The position numbers and the translations under genes are program-made. The notes below the pieces were generated by a model. It was given only the letters and a program-made list of their open reading frames with translations. It did not search any database and was not told the DNA's origin. DNA of 64,000 nucleotides from CAYZJV01 sp049310885 (GTDB taxonomy: Bacteria; Spirochaetota; Spirochaetia; Sphaerochaetales; Sphaerochaetaceae). Of the stretch, positions 1-7,778 are shown one piece after another. Each line of letters starts with the position of its first letter. The stretch's first letter is position 1. The stretch lies in NCBI RefSeq assembly GCF_049310885.1, contig NZ_JBMDYO010000001.1:1-64000 (forward strand). The letters run 5' to 3'.

Positions 1-1
1 C

Positions 2-69
2 GCAGCTTTAGCTGCTGCCGGTATCAGGCCCTTACAGGGCTGACAGCAAGCCACCGGCTATGCCGGTGG
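2..69. other. Cluster of three consecutive stem-loops
   Basis: Three small inverted repeats lie back to back: GCAGC-TTTA-GCTGC at 2-15, CAG(G)CCC-TTACA-GGGCTG at 25-42, and CCACCGGC-TAT-GCCGGTGG at 51-69. A T-rich run follows the last one at 77-86, but with a 7-nt gap, so it is a poor intrinsic terminator. The pattern resembles a REP-like or transposon-end hairpin cluster in the 3-prime region of a gene outside the window. No coding sequence is visible here. Confidence 0.5.
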
Positions 70-169
70 TCATGACTTTCTTTTTTCAATAAAAATACTT
101 ATAATGTCATGCAAATGTAACTTGGTATAGTCTGTGCTAAGAGTATTCCTGTATAAAGGAGGTATACGA

Positions 170-1114
170 ATGGGCACTGGACTCACCAAGCTTGTATTGC
201 GCTATCAACAGCTGCTCACATCGGCTCATCATCAGGAAAGGAAGGAGGCCGATCTACTATACCAAAAAATTGAAGAGCGTTGCCTTCTCATAATCTATAG
301 CTATCCTGTAAGCGTCCATGTATTGGAAGAGGAGGCTGCAGCAGATCTTCTGCTCTCTTTAAAACCACGATTGAAACATATGATAGACTCCTTCTCCTAT
401 GAAGGTTTCCCATTTGAGAATTTCATACGTCGAATAGCCTACATGCAAGCTCATGTATATATCAAACGATTGAAGCGAAGCAATAGGAAACATACACTAA
501 TCCCCTACCCGACTGATAGTTTCGATCACCTCATTGCTTCCGACTATCAAACTTCCTATAGTGCGTTGAAATCGAAGACAGAAGGTGAACCTTCCTTCAC
601 ATGGAGCACAGAAACTGAAGTCTGCCGTCGTGTTAAAAGGAAGATCGATTCATCAAAAAGTTTCCGCCGTCGGTTCCTGCAATTAGTCTTGTTGTGTTCA
701 GAGCAACTGGATGCCAATCAAATCAGGTTCCTTGCCGCATTTATGAATATGGAAGAGACCGAGTTAGCTAGAAGCATCAGTCATGCATTTGAGAAGAGCT
801 ATGAAAGAAAAGAGAGGACTATTCACATCGCAAACATCAGGGATTACCATTTCCTTGAAAAGTGTTTTTGTGAGAGAGAAATAGGTATGCTCAAATATAA
901 CAATGCTAAGCCATTCGTAATAGAGAAAATGAAAAGTCGTTATGAAAGAGAAGACAAATTATTTCTAGAACGTAGACAACAAATGCAAAATCGAGCCAGA
1001 TCAATAACCCATGAAGTGGTAGCCGAACTAACTAAAGTACCTAAGGGAACGGTCGATTCAGGTATCTCTGCTATTAAACGTTATTTAACCAATCTGATAG
1101 ACGGAGCGTCTTAA
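170..1114 (+). CDS. Conserved-looking hypothetical protein, weakly sigma-factor-like
   Basis: I chose the ATG at 170 (314 residues) because AAAGGAGG at 155-162 lies 7 nt upstream; a longer frame starting at 134 has no such site. A TATAAT hexamer at 100-105 is a plausible -10. I do not recognise the family with certainty. The N-terminal part (about residues 45-100) is helical with an acidic then basic aromatic-rich stretch (FENFIRRIAYMQA), which recalls sigma region 2. The C-terminus (VVAELTKVPKGTVDSGI...) reads like a helix-turn-helix. This is inference only. The gene sits 18 nt upstream of rdgB in the same direction and is probably co-transcribed with rdgB and pepF. Confidence 0.7.
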   Translation: MGTGLTKLVLRYQQLLTSAHHQERKEADLLYQKIEERCLLIIYSYPVSVHVLEEEAAADLLLSLKPRLKHMIDSFSYEGFPFENFIRRIAYMQAHVYIKRLKRSNRKHTLIPYPTDSFDHLIASDYQTSYSALKSKTEGEPSFTWSTETEVCRRVKRKIDSSKSFRRRFLQLVLLCSEQLDANQIRFLAAFMNMEETELARSISHAFEKSYERKERTIHIANIRDYHFLEKCFCEREIGMLKYNNAKPFVIEKMKSRYEREDKLFLERRQQMQNRARSITHEVVAELTKVPKGTVDSGISAIKRYLTNLIDGAS

Positions 1115-1132
1115 ATCGGGTATTTTCAGGAC

Positions 1133-1753
1133 ATGGAACTTTTATTCGCCTCACAAAATAGACACAAATTGGGTGAAATGGCCGCACTTATGATTCCTCA
1201 TGTAATCATCCTTCCTGCTGATATAGGCATTGGATTCGAATTTGAGGAAACCGAGAAAACCTTTGTCGGAAATGCTCTCGGAAAGGCCGACCATCTCTAC
1301 AATAGTACCGGAAAAATATCGCTTGCGGACGACTCAGGGATTGTGATCGATGCGCTTGATGGTGCTCCGGGAGTTTTCAGTGCAAGGTATGGAACCGACA
1401 TTTTTGGACGTCCACTGGATGCGATCGAAAAGAACCGCTATGTGCTTGACCAACTCAAAGATGTCCCCAAAGATAAAAGGACTGCACGATTTGTCTGTTC
1501 AATGGCGTTGGTATTGGATCGCTACCGTCGCTTTGTTGTACAGGAAACTGTTGAGGGATACGTTGCAGCCAAACCATACGGAGAAGGTGGCTTCGGCTAC
1601 GACCCAATATTTCTTGTAGGGGATGGAAATAAAACGATGGCTGAGATGAGTGAGCGGGAGAAAAATACCATAAGTCATCGTGCAATCGCTGCTCGTCGAA
1701 TGCTAGGAATAATTCAACAATTGGAACAATCGGAGGTACTGCATGTCTGCTGA
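1133..1753 (+). CDS. rdgB: XTP/dITP diphosphatase (RdgB/HAM1 family)
   Basis: This cytosolic house-cleaning enzyme hydrolyses deaminated purine triphosphates (dITP, XTP) to monophosphate and pyrophosphate. The 206-residue length is normal for the family. Visible signatures are the substrate-binding start FASQNRHKLGEM (residues 5-16), the metal-site motif LADDSGIVIDAL with D66/D67, GVFSARY, GGFGYDPIF near residue 152, and the late SHRA motif. It lies 18 nt after the upstream hypothetical gene. Its last 11 bases overlap the start of pepF, so the three genes probably form an operon. The ribosome site is weak (CAGGAC). Confidence 0.96.
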   Translation: MELLFASQNRHKLGEMAALMIPHVIILPADIGIGFEFEETEKTFVGNALGKADHLYNSTGKISLADDSGIVIDALDGAPGVFSARYGTDIFGRPLDAIEKNRYVLDQLKDVPKDKRTARFVCSMALVLDRYRRFVVQETVEGYVAAKPYGEGGFGYDPIFLVGDGNKTMAEMSEREKNTISHRAIAARRMLGIIQQLEQSEVLHVC

Positions 1754-3557
1754 CGCTAAAAAAAATATCATATTAGAGCGAAAGGACGTATCGCTTGAGA
1801 ATACTTGGGATCTTACTGCTCTGTATGTAGATGATACACAATGGGAAAAAGATTGTGAAAGAATTGAATCAGCCATAGATGGAAGTACTAAATTCAAAGG
1901 AGAGATAGGAAAATCATCCGAGACATTGCTAGGAGTACTCCAGTGGCTCTCTGATATTGGTAAGGTAGCCGAAAGAATTATGCAATATGCATTCTTGAAC
2001 CATGCAACTGATGGTGGTGATCCTATCAACCAAAGGCGTCAGAGTCTTGCCCATCAATTGATGACCCGTTTTTCTGCAGCGACCAGTTTTATTGAACCAG
2101 AAATCCTTGCCATTGAGACGAAAAAAATAGATTCTTGGCTGGATAAACCTGAATATGAAGACTATCGTATCATGGTACGCAAGATGCTTCGCTTCAAACC
2201 CCATGTGTTGAGCCCTGAAGAAGAGAAGATAATGGCTTTACAGGGAGAAATTGGCGGCAAAGCGCAGGAAGTATTCAGCGCATTGACCAATGTTGATCTC
2301 GATTTCGGGCATATCGTTACTGAGGAGGGAAAAATTCCTCTTACACAAAGCACTTACGGATATCTTATGCAACATCACGATAGGAGAGTCCGTGAAAGAG
2401 CCTATAGGAAATTCTACCGTGTATTCGATAAACATAAGAATACAATTGCCACCCTTTACGATGCGAGTATTAAACAGGATCTTTTCAGAGCGAAAGTTCG
2501 CTCCTATCCCGATTCACGATCCATGTTCCTGTTCCCGGACAAAGTAGATCTTTCCGTGTACGATAATTTGGTTAGTGCTGTTCACCATGCCCTACCCCAA
2601 CTTCATAGATACTATGAAATACGAAAAAAACTTCTCAGTGTGGATAAGCTTACCCATTACGATGTTTACGTGCCTATCGTAAAAGGCATAACGGTGAAAC
2701 ATTCATATGAAGAGGCTGTCGATGTTATTGGGAAGGCACTCTCACCTTTGGGAAAGGATTATGTGAAGACTCTGCAGGAGGGACTCACCGTTGCTCGTTG
2801 GGTAGATCGGTATGAAAACAAAGGCAAACGAAGTGGAGCATTCTCTTCCGGTATCTATAGCGGATATCCCTATATCATGATGAACTACAAAGAGGATGTC
2901 CTGAGAGATGTCTTTACCTTAGCACATGAGGGGGGACACTCTATGCACTCATACTACAGTGCACGAAACAATCCTTTCCCTTCGTATGATTACACGATTT
3001 TCGAGGCAGAGGTAGCTTCGACATTCAATGAACAGCTTCTAGCTGACTATTTAGTATCGCACGCGGAGAGCAAGGAGATGGTCGCCTATGTTCTCGGTAA
3101 GCAGATAGACGATGTCGTGGCGACTCTTTTCAGACAGACCATGTTCGCAGAATTCGAGATGCTTGTGCACCAGCAGGCCGAACAGGGTGAACCGAATACC
3201 GTTGCATCGCTTCGTTCAACATACAGGAAATTGATGGAACAGTACTTTGGGCCGAATGTGAAGTTGTTCTCCCTCAGTGACCTCGAGGGCTTAAGGATTC
3301 CGCATTTCTACCGTGCATTCTATGTATACAAGTATGCAACAGGAATCAGCGCAGCGATAACATTGGCTGAGAAGGTTCTCAAAGGGAATGAAGAAGATAA
3401 GAATCGTTATCTAGAATTCTTGAAGTCGGGAGGATCACGTTATCCGATGGATTCTTTGCGATTGGCTGGAGTGGATATGTCCACTCCTGAACCGGTGGAA
3501 AAAGCTCTTGACGCATTTACCGGTTTGTTGGATAAATTTGAGGCGTTGATGCTTTGA
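1743..3557 (+). CDS. pepF: Oligoendopeptidase F (peptidase family M3B)
   Basis: This cytosolic zinc metallopeptidase cleaves short peptides. The 604 residues match the PepF length. The zinc signature HEGGH is at residues 395-399, inside FTLAHEGGHSMHSYYS, and the third ligand is probably E423 in the family motif FEAEVASTFNE. The C-terminal catalytic-core segments RIPHFYRAFYVYKYATGISAA and YPMDSLRLAGVDM are also typical. CGGAGGTACTGC just before the ATG is a strong ribosome site lying within the rdgB end. Overlap with rdgB suggests translational coupling. Downstream is the tRNA-Leu gene; no clear terminator separates them. Confidence 0.96.
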   Translation: MSADAKKNIILERKDVSLENTWDLTALYVDDTQWEKDCERIESAIDGSTKFKGEIGKSSETLLGVLQWLSDIGKVAERIMQYAFLNHATDGGDPINQRRQSLAHQLMTRFSAATSFIEPEILAIETKKIDSWLDKPEYEDYRIMVRKMLRFKPHVLSPEEEKIMALQGEIGGKAQEVFSALTNVDLDFGHIVTEEGKIPLTQSTYGYLMQHHDRRVRERAYRKFYRVFDKHKNTIATLYDASIKQDLFRAKVRSYPDSRSMFLFPDKVDLSVYDNLVSAVHHALPQLHRYYEIRKKLLSVDKLTHYDVYVPIVKGITVKHSYEEAVDVIGKALSPLGKDYVKTLQEGLTVARWVDRYENKGKRSGAFSSGIYSGYPYIMMNYKEDVLRDVFTLAHEGGHSMHSYYSARNNPFPSYDYTIFEAEVASTFNEQLLADYLVSHAESKEMVAYVLGKQIDDVVATLFRQTMFAEFEMLVHQQAEQGEPNTVASLRSTYRKLMEQYFGPNVKLFSLSDLEGLRIPHFYRAFYVYKYATGISAAITLAEKVLKGNEEDKNRYLEFLKSGGSRYPMDSLRLAGVDMSTPEPVEKALDAFTGLLDKFEALML

Positions 3558-3593
3558 TAAGGGTCTGGAATAAGGGTTTTTATGGGATTGGTA

Positions 3594-3622
3594 TTGACCA
3601 AAACACCTCAATAGTGTAGGTT
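3594..3622 (+). promoter_or_regulatory. Putative tRNA-Leu promoter
   Basis: TTGACC (3594-3599) and TAGGTT (3617-3622) are separated by 17 nt, placing a start site about 10 nt before the mature tRNA 5-prime end. The -35 is a good match and the -10 is weak. Confidence 0.45.
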
Positions 3623-3637
3623 TTCTTCTGTCAGTTC

Positions 3638-3722
3638 GCGGCAGTGGTGGAATTTGGTAGACACGCTAGCTTGAGGTGCTAGTGACCGAGAGGTTGTGGA
3701 GGTTCAAGTCCTCTTTGCCGCA
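3638..3722 (+). tRNA. tRNA-Leu (anticodon GAG), restored across the phage attachment site
   Basis: The sequence folds as a type II tRNA. The acceptor arm is GCGGCAG with TTGCCGC. The anticodon arm CTAGC-TTGAGGT-GCTAG has anticodon GAG at 3673-3675. It has a long variable arm and the T-arm GGAGG-TTCAAGT-CCTCT. The discriminator base is A3722 and CCA is not encoded. The 5-prime half up to about 3683 is host DNA. The 3-prime half comes from the prophage, which explains the G-U at acceptor pair 7: the displaced host half at the right end (CTGCCGC) would pair perfectly. Confidence 0.95.
3669..3684 (+). other. attL core of the prophage (anticodon-arm crossover site)
   Basis: GCTTGAGGTGCTAGTG is identical to 52548-52563. 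It covers the anticodon stem-loop of tRNA-Leu, a usual crossover site for tyrosine integrases. Beyond the 16 identical bases the two copies continue as diverged tRNA 3-prime halves (about 30 of 38 positions identical), so the exact strand-exchange region is taken as the identical block. Confidence 0.85.
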
Positions 3723-3731
3723 CACGTTAAT

Positions 3732-3768
3732 CCCTTATCATGTAACAACATGGTGAGGGTTCTTTTTT
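3732..3768 (+). terminator. Intrinsic terminator after tRNA-Leu
   Basis: CCCTTATCATG-TAACAA-CATGGTGAGGG forms an 11-bp stem (two G-U pairs) followed by TTCTTTTTT. An almost identical copy occurs at 52612-52648 behind the displaced tRNA half. Confidence 0.85.
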
Positions 3769-3792
3769 ATCAGAGAATCATCACCCCTATGT

Positions 3793-3817
3793 GTGACACC
3801 AGTTGTGACACCAATAA
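3793..3817 (+). other. Integrase arm-type repeats, left (two 12-bp units)
   Basis: Two units beginning GTGACACC start at 3793 and 3805, 12 bp apart. The second forms TTGTGACACCAATAA, found again exactly at 52419-52433. Such short tandem repeats flanking a core site on both phage arms are the expected arm-type binding sites of a tyrosine integrase. They end 14 bp before the integrase start, so bound integrase could also repress its own gene. Confidence 0.7.
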
Positions 3818-3831
3818 GAATGGGGGATTTT

Positions 3832-4968
3832 ATGCGTTTTCGTGAAGATTTTTCCTTGTATAAAAGGACACTGAAGAGTGGAAAAGTAGTGTGGTACTAC
3901 CACGCATATGATGAGGATGGAAATCGTATTTCTATCTCCACTGGACATACCAAAAAATCGAAGGCAAGAGATTATGTTCTTCAGCTTGTGAAGCAAGATC
4001 GATTGATTCCTACATCCATAAAACAGGCCACCACACTCAACCAGTTTTCTAAGCCGTTCTGGGTTTGGGGGGAATGTCCTTATGTTATGGATAAAATCAA
4101 TCGTGGAGGGTCTTACTCGAGATCCTTCTGTGATTTCAATAAAAAATCTATGGAGAAACATATTCTCCCTACGTTTGGTAAGAAAAGAATTACCAAGCTA
4201 ACAGTCGCTATGATCAACACTTGGTTATTGGATCTTCCCAAGAAAGCAAAAGTGTCTCGATCCACAGCAAACAAGATGTTGAGCCTACTACGCATCATGT
4301 TGGATGAGGCGGTTCGACAGAATATTATAAAATCAAACCCAGCAACTTTGGTTAAACCACTTCTTGAAAAACCAAACGCCCGTGACGCTTTCACGAAGGA
4401 AGAAGCAATTAAATTGCTGAACGATCCGGAACATTGGGGTAATGAACTCAGCTATACAGCGTCTCTACTCTGTGCTTGTACAGGCCTCAGAGCTGGAGAG
4501 ATTCGAGCATTACGAGTCCAGGATATTCATAGAGACCATATTACTGTTGAGCATTCCTGGGATGAGAAATATGGGCTCAAATCTACAAAGAGTGGGAATA
4601 TCCGAACGGTCCCAATTACCAAGGAACTTTATTCGACTTTGATGAAACTCGCTCCAGATAGGACCGATGGTTTTGTATTCTCGCTGAATAATGGAGAAAC
4701 GCCTATGTCTGGGAGAGTATTTGCAAATTCGTTGTACAGAAAGATGCGAGAAATAGGAATCACCGAAGTAGATCGTATTGAACGAGGATTATCCTTCCAC
4801 AGTTGGAGACATTTCTTCAATACACAACTTGTAGTTGCCGGAGTGAGTGGAGAAATCACGAGATCGGTTGTAGGCCATGAGAGCAAGGAAATGACAAATC
4901 ACTATCTCCACCTTAAAACTGCTGACATGAAGAGTGTAATGGAAGTTCAGAGACAATTGCTGGCTTAG
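3832..4968 (+). CDS. int: Tyrosine-type phage integrase
   Basis: This site-specific recombinase would integrate and excise the prophage at tRNA-Leu. I chose the ATG at 3832 (378 residues) because GGGGGA precedes it and because the integrase relic at 52700 keeps this start but not the upstream in-frame ATGs at 3793 and 3820. The N-terminus is an arm-binding domain with a basic aromatic beta-rich segment, followed by a SAM-like core-binding domain (about 90-190) and the catalytic domain. The catalytic residues are all visible: R220 (GLRAGEI), H323 and R326 (HSWRHFF), H349 (VVGHESKE) and Y358 (NHYLHL). It lies next to attL, transcribed away from it, opposite in direction to almost all other phage genes. 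Confidence 0.96.
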   Translation: MRFREDFSLYKRTLKSGKVVWYYHAYDEDGNRISISTGHTKKSKARDYVLQLVKQDRLIPTSIKQATTLNQFSKPFWVWGECPYVMDKINRGGSYSRSFCDFNKKSMEKHILPTFGKKRITKLTVAMINTWLLDLPKKAKVSRSTANKMLSLLRIMLDEAVRQNIIKSNPATLVKPLLEKPNARDAFTKEEAIKLLNDPEHWGNELSYTASLLCACTGLRAGEIRALRVQDIHRDHITVEHSWDEKYGLKSTKSGNIRTVPITKELYSTLMKLAPDRTDGFVFSLNNGETPMSGRVFANSLYRKMREIGITEVDRIERGLSFHSWRHFFNTQLVVAGVSGEITRSVVGHESKEMTNHYLHLKTADMKSVMEVQRQLLA

Positions 4969-4991
4969 ATCTTACCCAATATATCTAAGCC
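4962..4991 (+). other. Inverted repeat at the integrase 3-prime end
   Basis: GGCTTAGAT (4962-4970, containing the stop codon) pairs perfectly with ATCTAAGCC (4983-4991) over a 12-nt loop. There is no following T-run, so this is more likely an mRNA 3-prime stabiliser or processing site than a simple terminator. Confidence 0.5.
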
Positions 4992-5313
4992 TCCAATTCA
5001 AGGACCTCATCAAGATTATCAGAAATAGTATCATTTCGTCCTGTTCGGAGATAATGTCCTAGATAAACGTAAATCTTCATTTCGGGTAAGAATACATACG
5101 AGCCACTTTTCCGCCTAAACTTCCTAGTTTCGAAATTCTGATAAAATTATTCAATGTTAGTAACCACTGAGAGAAGACTCACCTTGTCACAGTTGCACCA
5201 GACGAAATTTCCGGCTTAACACTCATGGCTGAATGTATCATGAAATTTTATTTCTGTGACGAAACAGAATATTCCTATTGCGATTCTTTACAACTGCACA
5301 AACATAATATAGT
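4992..5313. other. Non-coding gap between integrase and methyltransferase
   Basis: About 320 bp with no open frame carrying a ribosome site on either strand. It is AT-rich, lies between two converging units, and ends at the methyltransferase terminator. I see no further repeat or promoter that I can defend. Confidence 0.5.
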
Positions 5314-5374
5314 AAAAAAATGCACCCCCTCCTAACTATCCTTGAGGCTAATAGTTATAATAAGAGAAGGTGCA
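5314..5374 (-). terminator. Intrinsic terminator of the restriction-modification unit
   Basis: Read on the minus strand, an imperfect hairpin (outer arms TGCACC/GGTGCA, inner arms AACTAT/ATAGTT, 5321-5374) is followed directly by seven T residues (plus-strand A-run 5314-5320). It lies 80 bp past the methyltransferase stop, as expected for the end of this operon. Confidence 0.8.
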
Positions 5375-5453
5375 TAGATATAAATCAGTCATGAATAGTT
5401 TAGCATCGAGAGAGAAATATCGCAATGTTTTTATCAGACATTACTACATTTTC

Positions 5454-6449
5454 TTAAATTCTTCGGCTACTCATCAAATTGAGCATCTTATCAGCCAGCG
5501 CCCTTACTACAGGCACGCTCACAGAATTACCTGCTTGCTTGTACAGATGACTAACCGCAAGGGCATCGGGCAACTTATAATCATCTGTAAACCCTTGCAA
5601 CCTGAAACACTCACGGGGTGTCAGTTTTCTAATGCCCTTTGAATCTCGAATGAGAGGAACGTTATGGCCACCAGTTCCCATATTAGCAGTCAATGTAGGA
5701 CAAACATTACTCTGATTTTCTCTGACATATACTCTTCTCCATTGGTAAACCGTATCTGGATTTTTCATCGCTTGATTCAGTTTATCATAGTATTGGTGCT
5801 CTTCATTGTAATAGTACCTATCCTCAAGATCTCTATCTTCTAGAAGGTCTCGTACTTTCGTTTTTAATAATACTTTGTCAGGAAGTAATATTGATTCAAG
5901 ATTTTCGTGAGTATCTTGGTCTAGCGAATCTAGATTTTTGTCAAAGCAAAGAATATATATCCTCTCGCGATTCTGGGGGACACCTCCGTATTCCATTGTG
6001 TTCAACACAAAATCGGTGAACGTATATTCTGCATCGTCCAGAGCATCCCTGATAATCTTATAAGTACGTCCGTTATCATGAGTTCTTAGATTTTTTACAT
6101 TCTCAAGAAATAATGCCTTTGGCCTAATCAACTCAACCATCTTCATGATAGAGAAAAAAAGGTTCCCCCGTTCGTCGTTGAACCCTTTTCGGTATCCGGC
6201 GATTGAAAACGCCTGACATGGAAATCCAGCAGTGAGAATATCAACCTTTGGAAATTCAAATTCACCACTCTTTGCTTTGGAAATCAAAACGTTAAGATCG
6301 CCCTCGAATAGTGTATGGTTGTAATTCTTTCTATAGGTGATGCATGCTGCTGAGTCGATCTCATTAGCCCAGGATAGTTTTGCACCTGCTTCCTCGAAGC
6401 CTTTTTCAATACCGCCGATACCCGCAAACAAACTTCCAACCGTATACAT
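5454..6449 (-). CDS. DNA (cytosine-5-)-methyltransferase, type II modification enzyme
   Basis: The enzyme transfers a methyl group from SAM to cytosine C5 in a target site and should protect DNA from the adjacent nuclease. The 331 residues carry the conserved motifs in canonical order: motif I GSLFAGIGGIEKGFE, motif IV GFPCQAFS with catalytic C78, motif VI FLENVKNL, motif VIII QNRERIYI, the target-recognition region (about 190-265), motif IX RKLTPRECFRLQGF and motif X QAGNSVSVPVV. It lies 59 bp downstream of the nuclease gene on the same strand and is followed by a terminator. Its specificity cannot be read from the sequence. Confidence 0.95.
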   Translation of the reverse strand: MYTVGSLFAGIGGIEKGFEEAGAKLSWANEIDSAACITYRKNYNHTLFEGDLNVLISKAKSGEFEFPKVDILTAGFPCQAFSIAGYRKGFNDERGNLFFSIMKMVELIRPKALFLENVKNLRTHDNGRTYKIIRDALDDAEYTFTDFVLNTMEYGGVPQNRERIYILCFDKNLDSLDQDTHENLESILLPDKVLLKTKVRDLLEDRDLEDRYYYNEEHQYYDKLNQAMKNPDTVYQWRRVYVRENQSNVCPTLTANMGTGGHNVPLIRDSKGIRKLTPRECFRLQGFTDDYKLPDALAVSHLYKQAGNSVSVPVVRALADKMLNLMSSRRI

Positions 6450-6508
6450 ATGTTCTCCAGAATCTTCTTTTTTTTTAGTATATCCGCTGTAGATAGAAAA
6501 TGCAGCAC

Positions 6509-7723
6509 CTATTCGAATTTTTTAGCGAACATTGCATATGTCCCGATTTTTTTAAAATTTATCTCAAATGAAAGATCGCTGTGCTTCACAATTTCAACAG
6601 TATCAATGCCGATCTCTATAAGATCCTCGTAAGTTACCAACTCACCCTCTTTCACACGTAGGACATCCCGAAGAAGCCAATGCCCAAGAGCTTGGTTTGG
6701 ATCACTCATAAGCGCCTTTCCGTCAGACTGGCAAACTTTTGCTTTCAGAACATTCTGGTTCGGGAGAGTCAACTCAAAAGGAGTATCTCTGTCTGGAAAA
6801 AATTCTGGGAATTCTCGGTGCACCCATAGAGGAATTGGTATGTACAATTCATCCTGATGTCGTGAACGCCCTCGTGCATTCCACTGATTGAGACCACTCC
6901 TTGGAAATACTTTTGGATTATCAACGTCCCGTGGAGAATAAAGTGGAAGGTACACGGTAGCCTTTCGCTTAATCTGTCTCTTCATGACCGGAGGAATAGT
7001 AATCTCGGGAACATACGTTTCGGTGCCTAAAGATCTGATGAGATCATATGGATTTCTTAAGATCTTGGCTTCGAATGAAAACAATTCTCTTCCCATTGAG
7101 GAGAAACGTTTAAGCAGAGTACTCTTGGTTAAGTTTAGTTGATATTCATTCTGGCCATCAGCAAAATGTAGATGCCTTGAACCCAATTCAAGTACAATCT
7201 GATCAAGATCGATCATGTCCATGTTCTGTTCATAAATTTTTATGACACCATTGTTTCTAACAACGCAATGGTAAATCAATTTGTTCAAACCGAGCAAGTC
7301 GCATGTTGATTCTATCCGTCGATTCCTTAAGAAAGCAATGTGCCGAACAAGGGCCTCGGGAGACATGGTCTTTCTTTTTTCCTCAGTTAGATCTTTATTG
7401 AACTCAGCAACTTTCTCAAAACTTTGATTGTTCTTCTCTAAGAATGTCTTAATGCCAAAACCGAGATTAATATTCTCCTCTATAATCTTCATCGCATCAG
7501 CTGAACAGTCCGTTCTAGAGACATTTTTAGCTCCAAATGCTAGACAGAATATATTTTCGGAAGCTCTGTATGGTATATATGGGCTTGAACTATCTGAAAA
7601 CAATCTGGAGAGGCTCGCTATTCCTCTAAGATATGATATGTATGCGCTTTTTACTTCATCTGACTGATACTGGAAAAACATATAACTAACCACCTGAAAT
7701 TTCGTCATTGCGTGATTGATCAC
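6509..7723 (-). CDS. Probable type II restriction endonuclease (NgoFVII/EcoRII-N-like C-terminal domain)
   Basis: This is the probable nuclease partner of the downstream methyltransferase. The 404-residue frame opens with GTG at 7723; an ATG at 7708 (399 residues) is an alternative, and neither has a clear ribosome site. The C-terminal part (about 255-385) matches my memory of the DNA-recognition domain seen in NgoFVII-like enzymes: VYLPLYSPRDV, SGLNQWNARGRSRHQ, ELYIPIPLWV, FFPDRDTPFELTLP, and a GKAL element. The N-terminal catalytic part is unfamiliar; around residue 205 it has NEYQLNLTKSTLLKRF. I do not see a phospholipase-D HxK motif, so the nuclease fold is undetermined. Confidence 0.75.
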   Translation of the reverse strand: MINHAMTKFQVVSYMFFQYQSDEVKSAYISYLRGIASLSRLFSDSSSPYIPYRASENIFCLAFGAKNVSRTDCSADAMKIIEENINLGFGIKTFLEKNNQSFEKVAEFNKDLTEEKRKTMSPEALVRHIAFLRNRRIESTCDLLGLNKLIYHCVVRNNGVIKIYEQNMDMIDLDQIVLELGSRHLHFADGQNEYQLNLTKSTLLKRFSSMGRELFSFEAKILRNPYDLIRSLGTETYVPEITIPPVMKRQIKRKATVYLPLYSPRDVDNPKVFPRSGLNQWNARGRSRHQDELYIPIPLWVHREFPEFFPDRDTPFELTLPNQNVLKAKVCQSDGKALMSDPNQALGHWLLRDVLRVKEGELVTYEDLIEIGIDTVEIVKHSDLSFEINFKKIGTYAMFAKKFE

Positions 7724-7735
7724 TAATCACTATAA
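7712..7735 (-). promoter_or_regulatory. Inverted repeat and candidate -10 at the restriction-gene start
   Basis: GTGATT (7712-7717) and AATCAC (7725-7730) form an inverted repeat over the candidate start codons. Just upstream on the minus strand TTATAG (7730-7735) could be a -10. The repeat is a possible autoregulatory site for R-M expression; no separate controller gene is visible. Confidence 0.35.
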
Positions 7736-7778
7736 CACAATTTTTGTTCAGGTTAGAAACAAAACAAAGGAATGCTTT

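Noticed and set aside
3793..3831. Longer integrase start (ATG at 3793 or 3820)
   Set aside because: The region is occupied by arm-type repeats, and the relic integrase at 52700 keeps only the ATG corresponding to 3832.
7741..7778. Terminator between the spanin gene and the restriction gene
   Set aside because: No stable stem followed by a T-run is present on the minus strand.
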